In this document: positions 1 to 6,484 of the stretch, in pieces
Numbering within the stretch: position 1 is the first letter of the stretch
How the letters are laid out: the number at the start of each line of letters is the position of its first letter
Source of the DNA: Steroidobacteraceae bacterium
GTDB taxonomy: Bacteria; Pseudomonadota; Gammaproteobacteria; Steroidobacterales; Steroidobacteraceae
Assembly: GCA_013044085.1 (NCBI GenBank)
Contig: JABEVI010000138.1
Span: 1 to 7,770 of the forward strand
Direction: 5' to 3'
Length of the DNA: 7,770 nt
Translations under genes and position numbers: made by a program
Notes under the pieces: generated by a model
Told to the model about the DNA's origin: nothing
Databases searched by the model: none
The model's input: the letters and a program-made list of their open reading frames with translations, nothing else

Positions 1-60
1 ACTTCGAATATGCGTCCCATGGCGCCAATGGTAGCAATACTCCGTCAAACAGCTAGACTT

Positions 61-70
61 GACGGCCGTC
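61..70. repeat. 10-base perfect palindrome upstream of the helicase gene
   Basis: GACGGCCGTC is its own reverse complement and lies 17 bases before the helicase start codon. It could be a small operator or a short hairpin in the 5' untranslated region. In GC-rich DNA a 10-base palindrome can also arise by chance. No repressor gene is next to it. Confidence 0.3.
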
Positions 71-87
71 TCAGCGAGAGATTTCCG

Positions 88-1848
88 ATGAAGGCACATC
101 CTCCGTCCGCGTCCGAACCGGTGGCGATTGACCGTCCGGCGGTAGGTTTCGGCGAGTTGGGCCTCGCCGAGGCCGTGGTGGCCGCCGTGGCCGATGTCGG
201 CTACGAGGCTCCCTCGCCGATCCAGGCGGCGACGATTCCCGTGCTGTTGTCCGGCGCCGACATGCTCGGACAGGCCCAGACCGGCACCGGCAAGACCGCG
301 GCGTTCGCGCTGCCTGCCCTGTCACGGCTGGATCTGGGCTTGCGCGAACCGCAGGTCCTGGTGCTCGTGCCGACGCGCGAGCTAGCGCTACAGGTCGCCG
401 AGGCGTTTCAGCGTTACGCGGTGCGCCTGCCGGGATTTCACGTGCTGCCGATCTACGGCGGCCAGAGCTATCAACCGCAGCTGACGGCGTTGCGCCGCGG
501 TGTGCATGTGATCGTGGGCACGCCCGGCCGGGTGATCGATCACATCGAACGCGGCACGCTGAAGCTCGAGCGGCTAACGCTGTTGGTGCTCGACGAGGCC
601 GACGAGATGCTGCAGATGGGCTTCGTCGACGCGGTCGAAAGCATCCTCGAGAAGACCCCCCCAGGTCGCCAGGTCGCATTGTTTTCGGCGACGATGCCGG
701 CGGCAATCCGTCGGATCGCAGCGCGGCACCTGCCGGCCGCGATTGCGGTGACGATCGAAAGCAAGACCCGCACCGCGACCACGATCCGGCAGCGCTACTG
801 GCTGGTCAGCGGCGTTCACAAGCTCGATGCGCTGACGCGAATCCTGGAGGCGGAGACTTTCGACGGCCTGCTCGTCTTCACGCGCACCAAGCAGTCCACG
901 GTGGAGCTTGCCGAAAGGCTGCAGGCGCGAGGTTTCGCGGCCGAGGCGCTCAACGGAGACATCATTCAGTCACAGCGTGAGCGCACCGTGCTGCGCTTCA
1001 AATCCGGGGACATCGACATCCTGGTCGCGACCGACGTCGCGGCACGCGGGCTGGATGTCGAGCGTATTTCGCACGTGATCAACTACGACGTGCCCTACGA
1101 CAGCGAGTCCTATGTGCATCGGATCGGCCGCACCGGGCGGGCCGGGCGCAGCGGCGAGGCGATCCTGTTCATCGCGCCGCGCGAGCGCAACATGTTGCGC
1201 ACCATCGAGCGGGCGACCCGGCAGCCGGTCGAGCAGATGAATCTGCCGAGCGTCGAATCGGTCAATCTGCGCCGCCTGGAGAAGTTCAAACAGCGCATCC
1301 TCGAGACCATCGCGTCGCCGCAGACGCAGGCGTATCGGCCGATCCTCGCCCGCATCGAGGAGGAGAGCGGCGCGCCGCTCGGCGACATCGCCGCGGCGCT
1401 CGCGGTGCTTGCCCAGGGCGCCGAGCCGTTGTTTCTCGAGCCGCGCCAGGCCGAGGCGCCGGTGGCGCCGCAGCCCGCGGCCGCCGCGCAAGAGCCGTCC
1501 GCGCCGGCGCGCGAGCCGGGACGTCGACGCGAGGCCTTCGCCGAACGCGAGACGTACCGGCTGGAAGTCGGTGCAACTCACGGTGTGAAGCCGGGAAACA
1601 TCGTCGGCGCGATCGCGAACGAGGCGGGTATCGACGGCGCGCACATCGGCCGCATCGACATCCGCGACGACCATAGTTTCGTCGATCTGCCCGCGGGGAT
1701 GCCGGCGCCGATCTTCAAGCGGCTGCAGCGGGCACGGGTCGGCGGCCGGGCGCTCGCGATTTCGCGCGTCGCCGAGAAGCCGCCGAAACCGCGTCGCGAT
1801 CCGGCGCAGCGCCACCTCGTACGCAAGGGTCCGCCACGCGGGGCCTAA
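88..1848 (+). CDS. deaD: DEAD-box ATP-dependent RNA helicase, CsdA/DeaD-like
   Basis: This is an ATP-dependent RNA unwinding enzyme of 586 residues. Family members act in the cytoplasm on ribosome assembly, mRNA decay and cold adaptation. The helicase core is complete: a Q-motif region with SPIQ, motif I AQTGTGKT (about residues 63-70), Ia PTRELALQ (95-102), Ib TPGR (145-148), II DEAD (169-172), III SAT (200-202), V ARGLD (319-323) and VI HRIGRTGRAG (344-353). A Pro/Ala-rich linker (about 453-480) leads to a DbpA-type RNA-binding domain (about 490-561), recognisable by GNIVGAIANEAGI and HIGRID. The tail is basic. That domain order fits DeaD/CsdA better than RhlE or SrmB; the shorter DbpA is less likely. 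The ATG at 88 is chosen because GAGAG sits 7 bases upstream and the protein then starts close to the Q motif. An in-frame ATG at 10 would add 26 unlikely residues. It converges on the dehydrogenase gene. Confidence 0.95.
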   Translation: MKAHPPSASEPVAIDRPAVGFGELGLAEAVVAAVADVGYEAPSPIQAATIPVLLSGADMLGQAQTGTGKTAAFALPALSRLDLGLREPQVLVLVPTRELALQVAEAFQRYAVRLPGFHVLPIYGGQSYQPQLTALRRGVHVIVGTPGRVIDHIERGTLKLERLTLLVLDEADEMLQMGFVDAVESILEKTPPGRQVALFSATMPAAIRRIAARHLPAAIAVTIESKTRTATTIRQRYWLVSGVHKLDALTRILEAETFDGLLVFTRTKQSTVELAERLQARGFAAEALNGDIIQSQRERTVLRFKSGDIDILVATDVAARGLDVERISHVINYDVPYDSESYVHRIGRTGRAGRSGEAILFIAPRERNMLRTIERATRQPVEQMNLPSVESVNLRRLEKFKQRILETIASPQTQAYRPILARIEEESGAPLGDIAAALAVLAQGAEPLFLEPRQAEAPVAPQPAAAAQEPSAPAREPGRRREAFAERETYRLEVGATHGVKPGNIVGAIANEAGIDGAHIGRIDIRDDHSFVDLPAGMPAPIFKRLQRARVGGRALAISRVAEKPPKPRRDPAQRHLVRKGPPRGA

Positions 1849-1861
1849 AACGGCCCGCGTG
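1835..1861. terminator. Hairpin between convergent genes, overlapping the helicase stop codon
   Basis: The arm at 1835-1845 pairs with 1852-1861 to form ten base pairs with one bulged G. The six-base loop TAAAAC contains the TAA stop of the helicase gene. Because the structure is nearly symmetric it would form in RNA from either strand, and the two flanking genes converge here. There is no T tract on either side, so it is not a canonical intrinsic terminator. It may instead act as an RNA 3'-end stabiliser or as a weak bidirectional terminator. Confidence 0.45.
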
Positions 1862-1876
1862 CGCCCCGCAATACGC

Positions 1877-2830
1877 TCAGACCACGCGCCCGAGGCGGCC
1901 GCCGGCGAGAAAGTCGCGCACGTTCGCGGCCATCATGTCGATGCAGCGCTGCCGCGACTCGCGCGCCGCCCAGGCGACGTGCGGTGTGACCAATAGGTTG
2001 GGAATCGCCCGCTCTAGCAGCGGGTCGCCGTCGACCGGCGGCTCCTGGGGCAGCACATCGATACCGGCGCCGCCGAGCCGGCCCGCTCTGAGCGCGGCGG
2101 CGAGCGCCCGGCCGTCGACCAGACCGCCGCGCGCGGTGTTGATCAGCAGCGCATCCGGCTTCATGCGGGCGAGTTCCGCGGCGCCGATCATGCCGCGTGT
2201 CGCATCGGTCAATGGACAGTGCAGCGAGAGGATGTCGACGCGTGCGAGCAGTTCGTCCAGATCGACACGCCCCGGCTCACGCTTCCCGCCCGCCCGGTTC
2301 GCGATCAATACCGACATTCCGAAGGCATCGGCGATGCGGGCCACGGCGCGGCCGAGTTCGCCGTAGCCGACGATGCCGAGCTTGCGCCCGCTCAGCTCGC
2401 GGATCGGGTGCGCGAGCATCGTGAACTGTGTGCTGCCCGCCCAGGAACCGTCGAGCGCCAGGCGCTGATATTCGCGCAGGCGCTGGGTCAGGCACAAAAT
2501 CATGCCCCAGACATGTTGAGCGACCGACGTGTTGCCGTAGGCGCGCACGTTGCAGACCGCGATGCCGGACTCACGCGCGGCCTCGAGGTCGATGTTGTCC
2601 GTGCCGGTCGCGGCGAGCGCGATCAAGCGCAGGCGGCCCGCCCGCCGCAGGCGCGCCCGATCGAGCCTGAGCTTGTTGAGCAGCACGAACTCGGCATCGG
2701 CGAGCGCGGCCTCGAGGTCCGCATCCGCCGTGGCTTCCCGCAGCACCAGGTCGGGCAGCACCGCCCGCAACGACGTGGTGTCGAGATCATCGGACGAGAC
2801 CGTGCCGTAATCGAGGAATATGGCGCGCAT
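1877..2830 (-). CDS. D-2-hydroxyacid dehydrogenase, HprA-like (glycerate/hydroxypyruvate type)
   Basis: This 317-residue cytoplasmic oxidoreductase belongs to the NAD(P)-dependent D-isomer 2-hydroxyacid dehydrogenase family, whose members interconvert 2-oxo acids and D-2-hydroxy acids. Visible features are the Rossmann motif GYGELG (155-160) and the catalytic triad: Arg234 in NTARGG, Glu263 in LPQEPP and His284 in TPHVAW. TGTDNI and SLHCPLT are also family hallmarks. The length and the LHCPLTDATR and INTARGG segments most resemble proteobacterial glycerate dehydrogenase (HprA-like) proteins, but substrate cannot be settled from sequence. After the second Rossmann strand it has IANR rather than an acidic residue, which hints at NADPH use (inference). 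The start is the ATG complementary to 2828-2830, where family-like sequence begins at once. No Shine-Dalgarno sequence is visible, and a TATTCT box lies only 8 bases upstream, so the mRNA may be leaderless. It is divergent from the rhomboid gene. Confidence 0.92.
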   Translation of the reverse strand: MRAIFLDYGTVSSDDLDTTSLRAVLPDLVLREATADADLEAALADAEFVLLNKLRLDRARLRRAGRLRLIALAATGTDNIDLEAARESGIAVCNVRAYGNTSVAQHVWGMILCLTQRLREYQRLALDGSWAGSTQFTMLAHPIRELSGRKLGIVGYGELGRAVARIADAFGMSVLIANRAGGKREPGRVDLDELLARVDILSLHCPLTDATRGMIGAAELARMKPDALLINTARGGLVDGRALAAALRAGRLGGAGIDVLPQEPPVDGDPLLERAIPNLLVTPHVAWAARESRQRCIDMMAANVRDFLAGGRLGRVV

Positions 2831-2837
2831 GGGACGC

Positions 2838-2844
2838 TAGAATA
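2838..2844. promoter_or_regulatory. Overlapping divergent -10 elements (TAGAAT + / TATTCT -)
   Basis: TAGAAT at 2838-2843 on the + strand matches the sigma-70 -10 consensus at five of six positions. It would start transcription near 2850 for the rhomboid gene. Read on the other strand, the same bases give TATTCT (2844 down to 2839), placing a start near 2832, one or two bases before the dehydrogenase ATG. A weak -35 candidate for the - strand is TTGGTT (2866 down to 2861) with a 16-base spacer. The + strand lacks a convincing -35. The assignment rests on the -10 match and its position in a 51-base divergent gap. Confidence 0.45.
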
Positions 2845-2881
2845 CCCGCGCCGTCAGAAAAACCAAGGCTGTGCACTTGCC

Positions 2882-3478
2882 ATGAGATTCACCGCCGTCA
2901 GGGCATTGATTGTCGCGAACGTCGCCATCTACCTGCTGGAACTGGCCTCGCATGGCGCGATTGAATACTGGTTTGCGCTGTGGCCGCTGCAACCGATCGA
3001 CGGCGTCGTGTATTTTCACCTCTGGCAGATCGTGACCTATGCGTTCCTGCACAGCACACAGACCATATTCCATCTGTTGCTCAACATGCTCGGATTGTGG
3101 ATGTTCGGCGCCGAAGTCGAACGTTACGTCGGGCCGCGCCGGCTGCTCACCGTGTACTTCGCCTCGGTGGTTGCCGCGGCGGCCACGCAGCTGTTCGTGC
3201 CGGCGTTGTTCGGCGCCGCGCCCGAAGCGACCATCGGGGCTTCAGGCGGCGTTTTTGGACTGCTGCTGGTCTACGCGTATCTGTTCCCGCGGCGCAAGGT
3301 GATTCCGCTGATCCCGCCGATTCCGATGCCCGCGTGGTTGTTCGCGGCACTGTACGCCGGCGTCGAACTCGTGCTCGGGGTCACTCGCACCGAGACCGGC
3401 GTCGCCCATTTCGCGCATCTCGGCGGCATGATCGGCGCGGCGCTGGTGCTTGCCGGCTGGCGCGCCCGGCGGGCTTGA
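2882..3478 (+). CDS. Rhomboid-family intramembrane serine protease
   Basis: This 198-residue inner-membrane protease would cut transmembrane helices of other proteins within the bilayer. The catalytic Ser121 is in GASGG, and the partner His179 is in FAHLGG near the C-terminus. The conserved HxxxN motif of the second helix is present (His64, Asn68, in FHLLLNMLG). Hydrophobic segments lie at about 5-22, 45-75, 88-110, 117-134, 150-166 and 174-192, consistent with the six-helix bacterial core and no extra cytosolic domain. The ATG at 2882 is the sensible start: the reading frame stays open far upstream, but that part overlaps the dehydrogenase gene antisense. The nearest purine-rich sequence is AAGG at 2865-2868, 13 bases away, so ribosome binding looks weak. 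The physiological substrate cannot be inferred; no obvious substrate gene is adjacent. Confidence 0.93.
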   Translation: MRFTAVRALIVANVAIYLLELASHGAIEYWFALWPLQPIDGVVYFHLWQIVTYAFLHSTQTIFHLLLNMLGLWMFGAEVERYVGPRRLLTVYFASVVAAAATQLFVPALFGAAPEATIGASGGVFGLLLVYAYLFPRRKVIPLIPPIPMPAWLFAALYAGVELVLGVTRTETGVAHFAHLGGMIGAALVLAGWRARRA

Positions 3479-3504
3479 AGGCGGCGCGGCTGCGCGCGAG
3501 GGAC

Positions 3505-3987
3505 TCAATCGCGGAAATTGTCGAACTGCAGCGGAATGCCGAGATCCGACTTGCGCAGCAGTCCGATCGCCTCCTGCAAATCGTCGCGCTTCTTGCCGTT
3601 GATGCGGACCTTGTCGCCCTGGATTTGCGCTTGAACCTTGAGCCGCGAGTCCTTGACGAGCCGCGCCACCTTGCGACCCGTGTCGGCGTCGATGCCGTGC
3701 TTCAGTACGACCTTCTGGGCGGCGCGCGCGAGATTCACATCGGGAGCCTGGGCATCGAGACAAGTGATGTCGATGCCGCGTTTGGCAAGCTTCAATTTCA
3801 GGATCTCGAGCATTTGCTTGAGCTGGAATTCACCCGGCGCGGTCATCGTCACGGTGGTTTCGAGCAGATCGTAGCCGGCTTCGACGCCCTTGAAGTCGAA
3901 GCGCTGCGCGAGCTCGCGCGTCGCCTGGTCGACCGCATTGGTCAATTCGTGCAGATCGATCTCGGAAACGACGTCGAAAGATGGCAT
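3505..3987 (-). CDS. yajQ: YajQ-family nucleotide-binding protein
   Basis: This 160-residue cytoplasmic protein is full length for the YajQ (UPF0234) family. Its N-terminus, PSFDVVSEID, and its segments RFDFKG, QVQIQG-like VQAQIQGDKVRINGKKRDDLQ and the C-terminal PLQFDNFRD are diagnostic of the family. In Xanthomonas and Pseudomonas, YajQ proteins have been reported to bind cyclic di-GMP and affect gene expression through transcription factors; nucleotide and RNA binding have also been described. None of this can be confirmed here. The start at the ATG complementary to 3985-3987 is supported by AGGTG (complement of 3996-4000) with an 8-base spacer. It lies 27 bases downstream of the ABC transporter gene on the same strand, so co-transcription is likely. 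Its 3' end converges on the rhomboid gene across 26 bases. Confidence 0.96.
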   Translation of the reverse strand: MPSFDVVSEIDLHELTNAVDQATRELAQRFDFKGVEAGYDLLETTVTMTAPGEFQLKQMLEILKLKLAKRGIDITCLDAQAPDVNLARAAQKVVLKHGIDADTGRKVARLVKDSRLKVQAQIQGDKVRINGKKRDDLQEAIGLLRKSDLGIPLQFDNFRD

Positions 3988-4014
3988 TGCGTATGCACCT
4001 CATGGTCTTGCCGC

Positions 4015-5865
4015 TCAACGATACCCGCGTGCCTGCAGGGTGAACAGTTTCGCATAGCGCCCATCGGCGGCCATCAGGGCTTGATGCGAGCCGTGCTCGA
4101 CGATGCGGCCGTCGTCGAGCACGAGGATCTGGTCGGCCATGCGCACCGTCGAGAAGCGGTGCGAAATGACGATGGCGATGCGGTGCGCGGTCAGCTCACG
4201 GAAATGCTCGAAGACCCGCGCCTCGGCGCCGGCATCGATCGAGGCCGTCGGCTCGTCGAGCACGAGAATGTCGGCATCGCGGCGCATGAAGGCGCGCGCC
4301 AGGGCGATCTTTTGCCACTGCCCACCGGACAATTCCCGCCCGTCCTGGAACCACTTGCCGAGCTGGGTCTGGTAGCCCGAGGGCAGCTGATCGACGAATT
4401 CATCCGCCAGTCCTTGCGCCGCCGCGTCGCGCCAGCGGCCCTCGTCATCGAATGCCTGTTCGTCGCCGACGCCGATGTTCTCGCCGACGAGCATTTGGTA
4501 GCGGGCGAAATCCTGGAATATGACGCCGATCCGGCGACGCAGCGTCTGTTCGTCCCACTCTTCGAGGTCCAGGCCGTCGAGCAGGATGCGACCGTGGGTC
4601 GGCCGGTACAATCGGGTCAGCAACTTGATCAGGGTGGTCTTGCCGGAGCCGTTCTCACCCACCAGCGCGAGACTCTCGCCCGGCCGCACGTGCAGGTCGA
4701 TGCCGGTGAGCGCCGGTGCGCCCGCCCCCGGGTAGAGAAAATCCACACCCTCGAAGCGAATCCCGTCCCCGGGGAGGGTTCCCTCAAGAGCATGGCCGGT
4801 TGCCCGTCCGACGGGCTGTTCGAGGTATTCGTAGAGGGTCGACAGATACAGATTATCCTCGTACATGCCGCCGATCGCCCGCAGTGCGGAACTGACCGCG
4901 CCCTGACCCTGCCGGAACAGTCCCAGGTACATCGTCATCTGGCCGAGCGTGATGGCCCCGGCGACGGTCTCGGCCGCGATCCAGGCATAGCCGCCGTAAA
5001 GGGCCACGGTGCCGAGCAAGCCGAGGCCGAGGCCCCAGGCGTCACGGCGGATCGACAGATCCCGGTCTTCGGCATACAGACGTTTGAAGATGTCGCGGTA
5101 CCGATCGAGGAAACGCGCCCCGAGGCCGAACAGCTTGACCTCCTTGGCGTGATCCTCGCGCGCGAGCACCGACTCGATGTACATCTGCATGCGCGATTCG
5201 GGCGCCCGCCAGCGGAACAGCCGAAACGCTTCGCCGGAGAAGCGGGTTTCGGCGAAGAAAGCCGGCAGACCGGCCGCGGCGAGCAGCAACACGGCCCACG
5301 GCGAGAACTTGATCAAAAGGCCGACGAAGGATAGCAGCGAGACGCCGTTTTGCAGCAACCCGAAGGTGCGAATCACGAGGCTCAACGGCCGGGTCGAGGC
5401 CTCGCGTCGCGCGCGTGTCAGCTTGTCGTAGAACTCCGAATCCTCGAACTGCGCCAGATCCAGAGTCAGCGCCTTGTCTAGAATCATCACGTTGACGCGC
5501 TGGCCGAGCTGTGCGCGCAACAGCGATTGGGCGAGCGACAATCCGCGGGCGGCAGCGGCGGTGAGCGCGACGAAGAGCGCCTCCAAGCCGACCAGCGACC
5601 AGACGGGCGTGAGTTCGAATGCGCCGGTGTGCCGGTGCCACTCGGCTGCATGGACGACGGCATCGACGATCAGCGAACCGACGTAGGCGACCGCGGCGGG
5701 CAGCAAACCGGCGAGCAGGGTCAGGGCCACCATCGCAATCGACAAGCGTCGATCCGTCGTCCAGACGAGCTCCAGAGCGCGGCGGCTGTAGGCGAATACC
5801 CCGAGAAAGCCGCGTTGCAGTGAGCCGCTGCCGTCCTCCGGGGCCGGCGCCTTCATCCTTGCCAT
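4015..5865 (-). CDS. ABC transporter, fused membrane domain and ATPase (exporter type)
   Basis: This 616-residue half-transporter has a membrane domain followed by an ATPase domain, and would work as a dimer in the inner membrane to export a substrate using ATP. Hydrophobic segments lie at about 42-66, 88-108, 165-186, 189-206, 280-300 and 303-322, the usual six. The ATPase domain holds Walker A GENGSGKT (403-410), Q-loop Gln451 in FQDF, signature LSGGQ (512-516), Walker B ILVLDE (533-538), D-loop SIDA (542-545) and switch His569 in ISHR, so it looks catalytically intact. There is no peptidase or cyclic-nucleotide domain. Substrate is unknown; the domain layout is shared by lipid, drug and peptide exporters. 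The ATG at 5865 has no Shine-Dalgarno sequence; an in-frame ATG at 5856 preceded directly by AAGG is an alternative that removes three residues. It is the first gene of a likely two-gene unit with yajQ. Confidence 0.93.
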   Translation of the reverse strand: MARMKAPAPEDGSGSLQRGFLGVFAYSRRALELVWTTDRRLSIAMVALTLLAGLLPAAVAYVGSLIVDAVVHAAEWHRHTGAFELTPVWSLVGLEALFVALTAAAARGLSLAQSLLRAQLGQRVNVMILDKALTLDLAQFEDSEFYDKLTRARREASTRPLSLVIRTFGLLQNGVSLLSFVGLLIKFSPWAVLLLAAAGLPAFFAETRFSGEAFRLFRWRAPESRMQMYIESVLAREDHAKEVKLFGLGARFLDRYRDIFKRLYAEDRDLSIRRDAWGLGLGLLGTVALYGGYAWIAAETVAGAITLGQMTMYLGLFRQGQGAVSSALRAIGGMYEDNLYLSTLYEYLEQPVGRATGHALEGTLPGDGIRFEGVDFLYPGAGAPALTGIDLHVRPGESLALVGENGSGKTTLIKLLTRLYRPTHGRILLDGLDLEEWDEQTLRRRIGVIFQDFARYQMLVGENIGVGDEQAFDDEGRWRDAAAQGLADEFVDQLPSGYQTQLGKWFQDGRELSGGQWQKIALARAFMRRDADILVLDEPTASIDAGAEARVFEHFRELTAHRIAIVISHRFSTVRMADQILVLDDGRIVEHGSHQALMAADGRYAKLFTLQARGYR

Positions 5866-5895
5866 CTTGTAGGAGATCGCTGCGCCCTCGAGCGC

Positions 5896-5910
5896 CTTGC
5901 TCCAGGCAAG
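5896..5910. repeat. Short inverted repeat upstream of the ABC transporter gene
   Basis: CTTGC at 5896-5900 and GCAAG at 5906-5910 form a five-pair stem with a five-base loop. It lies about 31-45 bases before the ABC transporter start, in the 160-base divergent gap. It could be a 5' untranslated hairpin or a small operator, but is short enough to be coincidental. Confidence 0.25.
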
Positions 5911-5986
5911 CCGCGGCTGTCACCGCGCGACGCCGCGCGGGCCAATTACGAAACTGCAACGCGCGGCCCAGGCGCCGGCATCGGCC

Positions 5987-5992
5987 TATAAT
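5987..5992 (+). promoter_or_regulatory. Perfect -10 box (TATAAT) for the 114-residue gene
   Basis: TATAAT matches the sigma-70 -10 consensus exactly and stands out in otherwise GC-rich DNA. Transcription would start near 5999, leaving about 27 bases before the GTG start. No good -35 is present at the normal spacing; positions 5964-5969 are GC-rich. The promoter may therefore need an activator or use other contacts. The 160-base gap also has to hold the promoter of the divergent ABC transporter gene, which I could not place. Confidence 0.6.
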
Positions 5993-6025
5993 ATCGGCAT
6001 ATCCCCTCAAGATGGCGGAGTGCCG

Positions 6026-6370
6026 GTGAAATTCAAGCCCCTGCTCGATCGCTGGAAGAAGGAGTCCGCGCCGCTGCGGACCGCGGAGGAGTACGCGGTG
6101 CGCCTGCCACTCGATGATGCATCGAGCCTGCACGCGCTGGCGGAGTTGTTTCCCGGCTGTACGCGCGAGCGCATCATCACCGATCTGCTGCATGCCGCGC
6201 TCGGCGAGATTGCCGCGTCGATGCCCTATGAACCCGGCCCGAAGGTGATCTCCCGCGACGATCAGGGCGATCCGGTCTATGAGGATGTCGGAATGACGCC
6301 GCGTTTCGTGGAGGCGAGCCGCAGAATCAAGCGTGACCTCGAGGCGGCGGCGAAGAAACCGGCGCCTTGA
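6026..6370 (+). CDS. Conserved-looking protein of unknown function, 114 residues
   Basis: I do not recognise a characterised function. The predicted product is soluble, with no signal peptide or membrane segment, and rich in charged residues. Its N-terminal half contains KPLLDRWKK and EEYAVRLPLDDASSLHALAELFPG, followed by a probable helix TRERIITDLLHAALGEI. Its C-terminal half has GDPVYEDVGMTPRF and a basic helical tail. I have a weak recollection of similar small proteins in gammaproteobacteria, some carrying unreliable pilus-related names, which I would not transfer. The pattern of a strand followed by a leucine-rich two-helix unit is vaguely like small DNA-binding or adaptor proteins; this is a guess. 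The GTG at 6026 is chosen because GGAG at 6017-6020 is 5 bases upstream and a TATAAT box lies at 5987. Starts further upstream would lie before that promoter. Its stop codon overlaps the predicted trp promoter. Confidence 0.82.
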   Translation: MKFKPLLDRWKKESAPLRTAEEYAVRLPLDDASSLHALAELFPGCTRERIITDLLHAALGEIAASMPYEPGPKVISRDDQGDPVYEDVGMTPRFVEASRRIKRDLEAAAKKPAP

Positions 6371-6396
6371 CGCTGACCGCCGATCGCGGCGATACT
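6367..6396 (+). promoter_or_regulatory. Predicted trp promoter (TTGACG, 18-base spacer, GATACT)
   Basis: The -35 TTGACG (6367-6372) matches five of six consensus bases and includes the TGA stop of the preceding gene. After 18 bases comes GATACT (6391-6396), four of six against TATAAT. Transcription would start around 6403, only about three bases before the leader-peptide ATG. The spacer contains a small hairpin, CGCCG/CGGCG at 6378-6391, which may instead be a duplex operator-like palindrome. No TrpR box was recognised by eye. Confidence 0.5.
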
Positions 6397-6405
6397 CCGC
6401 AGACC

Positions 6406-6462
6406 ATGACGAGCCCCTCGCGCAAGATTGCCGATCACTGCTGGTGGCCCAATCCGACCTGA
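6406..6462 (+). CDS. trpL: trp operon leader peptide
   Basis: This 18-codon reading frame encodes MTSPSRKIADHCWWPNPT and ends in TGA. Two consecutive Trp codons (6442-6447) near its end are the sensor of charged tRNA-Trp: ribosomes stall there when tryptophan is short. It sits just upstream of a terminator hairpin and 116 bases before trpE, the expected position for a trp leader. There is no Shine-Dalgarno sequence, and the predicted transcription start is about three bases away, so translation may begin on a nearly leaderless RNA. Trp is otherwise a rare residue, so a WW pair in an 18-residue frame at this site is very unlikely to be chance. Confidence 0.9.
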   Translation: MTSPSRKIADHCWWPNPT

Positions 6463-6484
6463 GGAGAGGGGCGCTGGCCGGTTT
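6451..6484 (+). promoter_or_regulatory. Candidate 1:2 (anti-antiterminator) helix of the trp attenuator
   Basis: Bases 6451-6459, just after the Trp codons, can pair with 6476-6484: CC with GG, CCG with CGG and AA with TT, interrupted by two mismatches. This helix would tie up the antiterminator strand when the ribosome does not stall on the Trp codons. A second possible partner is a perfect 7-base-pair match between 6413-6419 (GCCCCTC) and 6466-6472 (GAGGGGC). The two pairings would form a pseudoknot if both were present, so they are probably alternatives. I am less sure of this arm than of the terminator and antiterminator. Confidence 0.4.

Noticed and set aside
10..87. Upstream ATG at 10 as the helicase start
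   Set aside because: The 26 extra residues do not look like the family and have no ribosome-binding site, whereas ATG 88 has GAGAG at a 7-base spacing.
3479..3504. Terminator between the convergent rhomboid and yajQ genes
   Set aside because: Only 3-4 base-pair GC stems such as GCGC/GCGC can be drawn, with no T tract on either strand; these are expected by chance at this GC content.
2980..5334. A 784-residue open frame on the + strand across the rhomboid, yajQ and ABC genes
   Set aside because: It is antisense or out of frame to three genes with clear family motifs. Its translation is Arg/Ala/His-rich with no recognisable domain. Long open shadow frames are expected in DNA this GC-rich.
5982..6010. 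Promoter for the ABC transporter using TATTAT on the - strand, over the TATAAT box
   Set aside because: The only TTGAGG -35 candidate gives a 10-base spacer, which is too short, and it would leave a leader of more than 110 bases. Symmetry of the AT-rich block is enough to explain the match.
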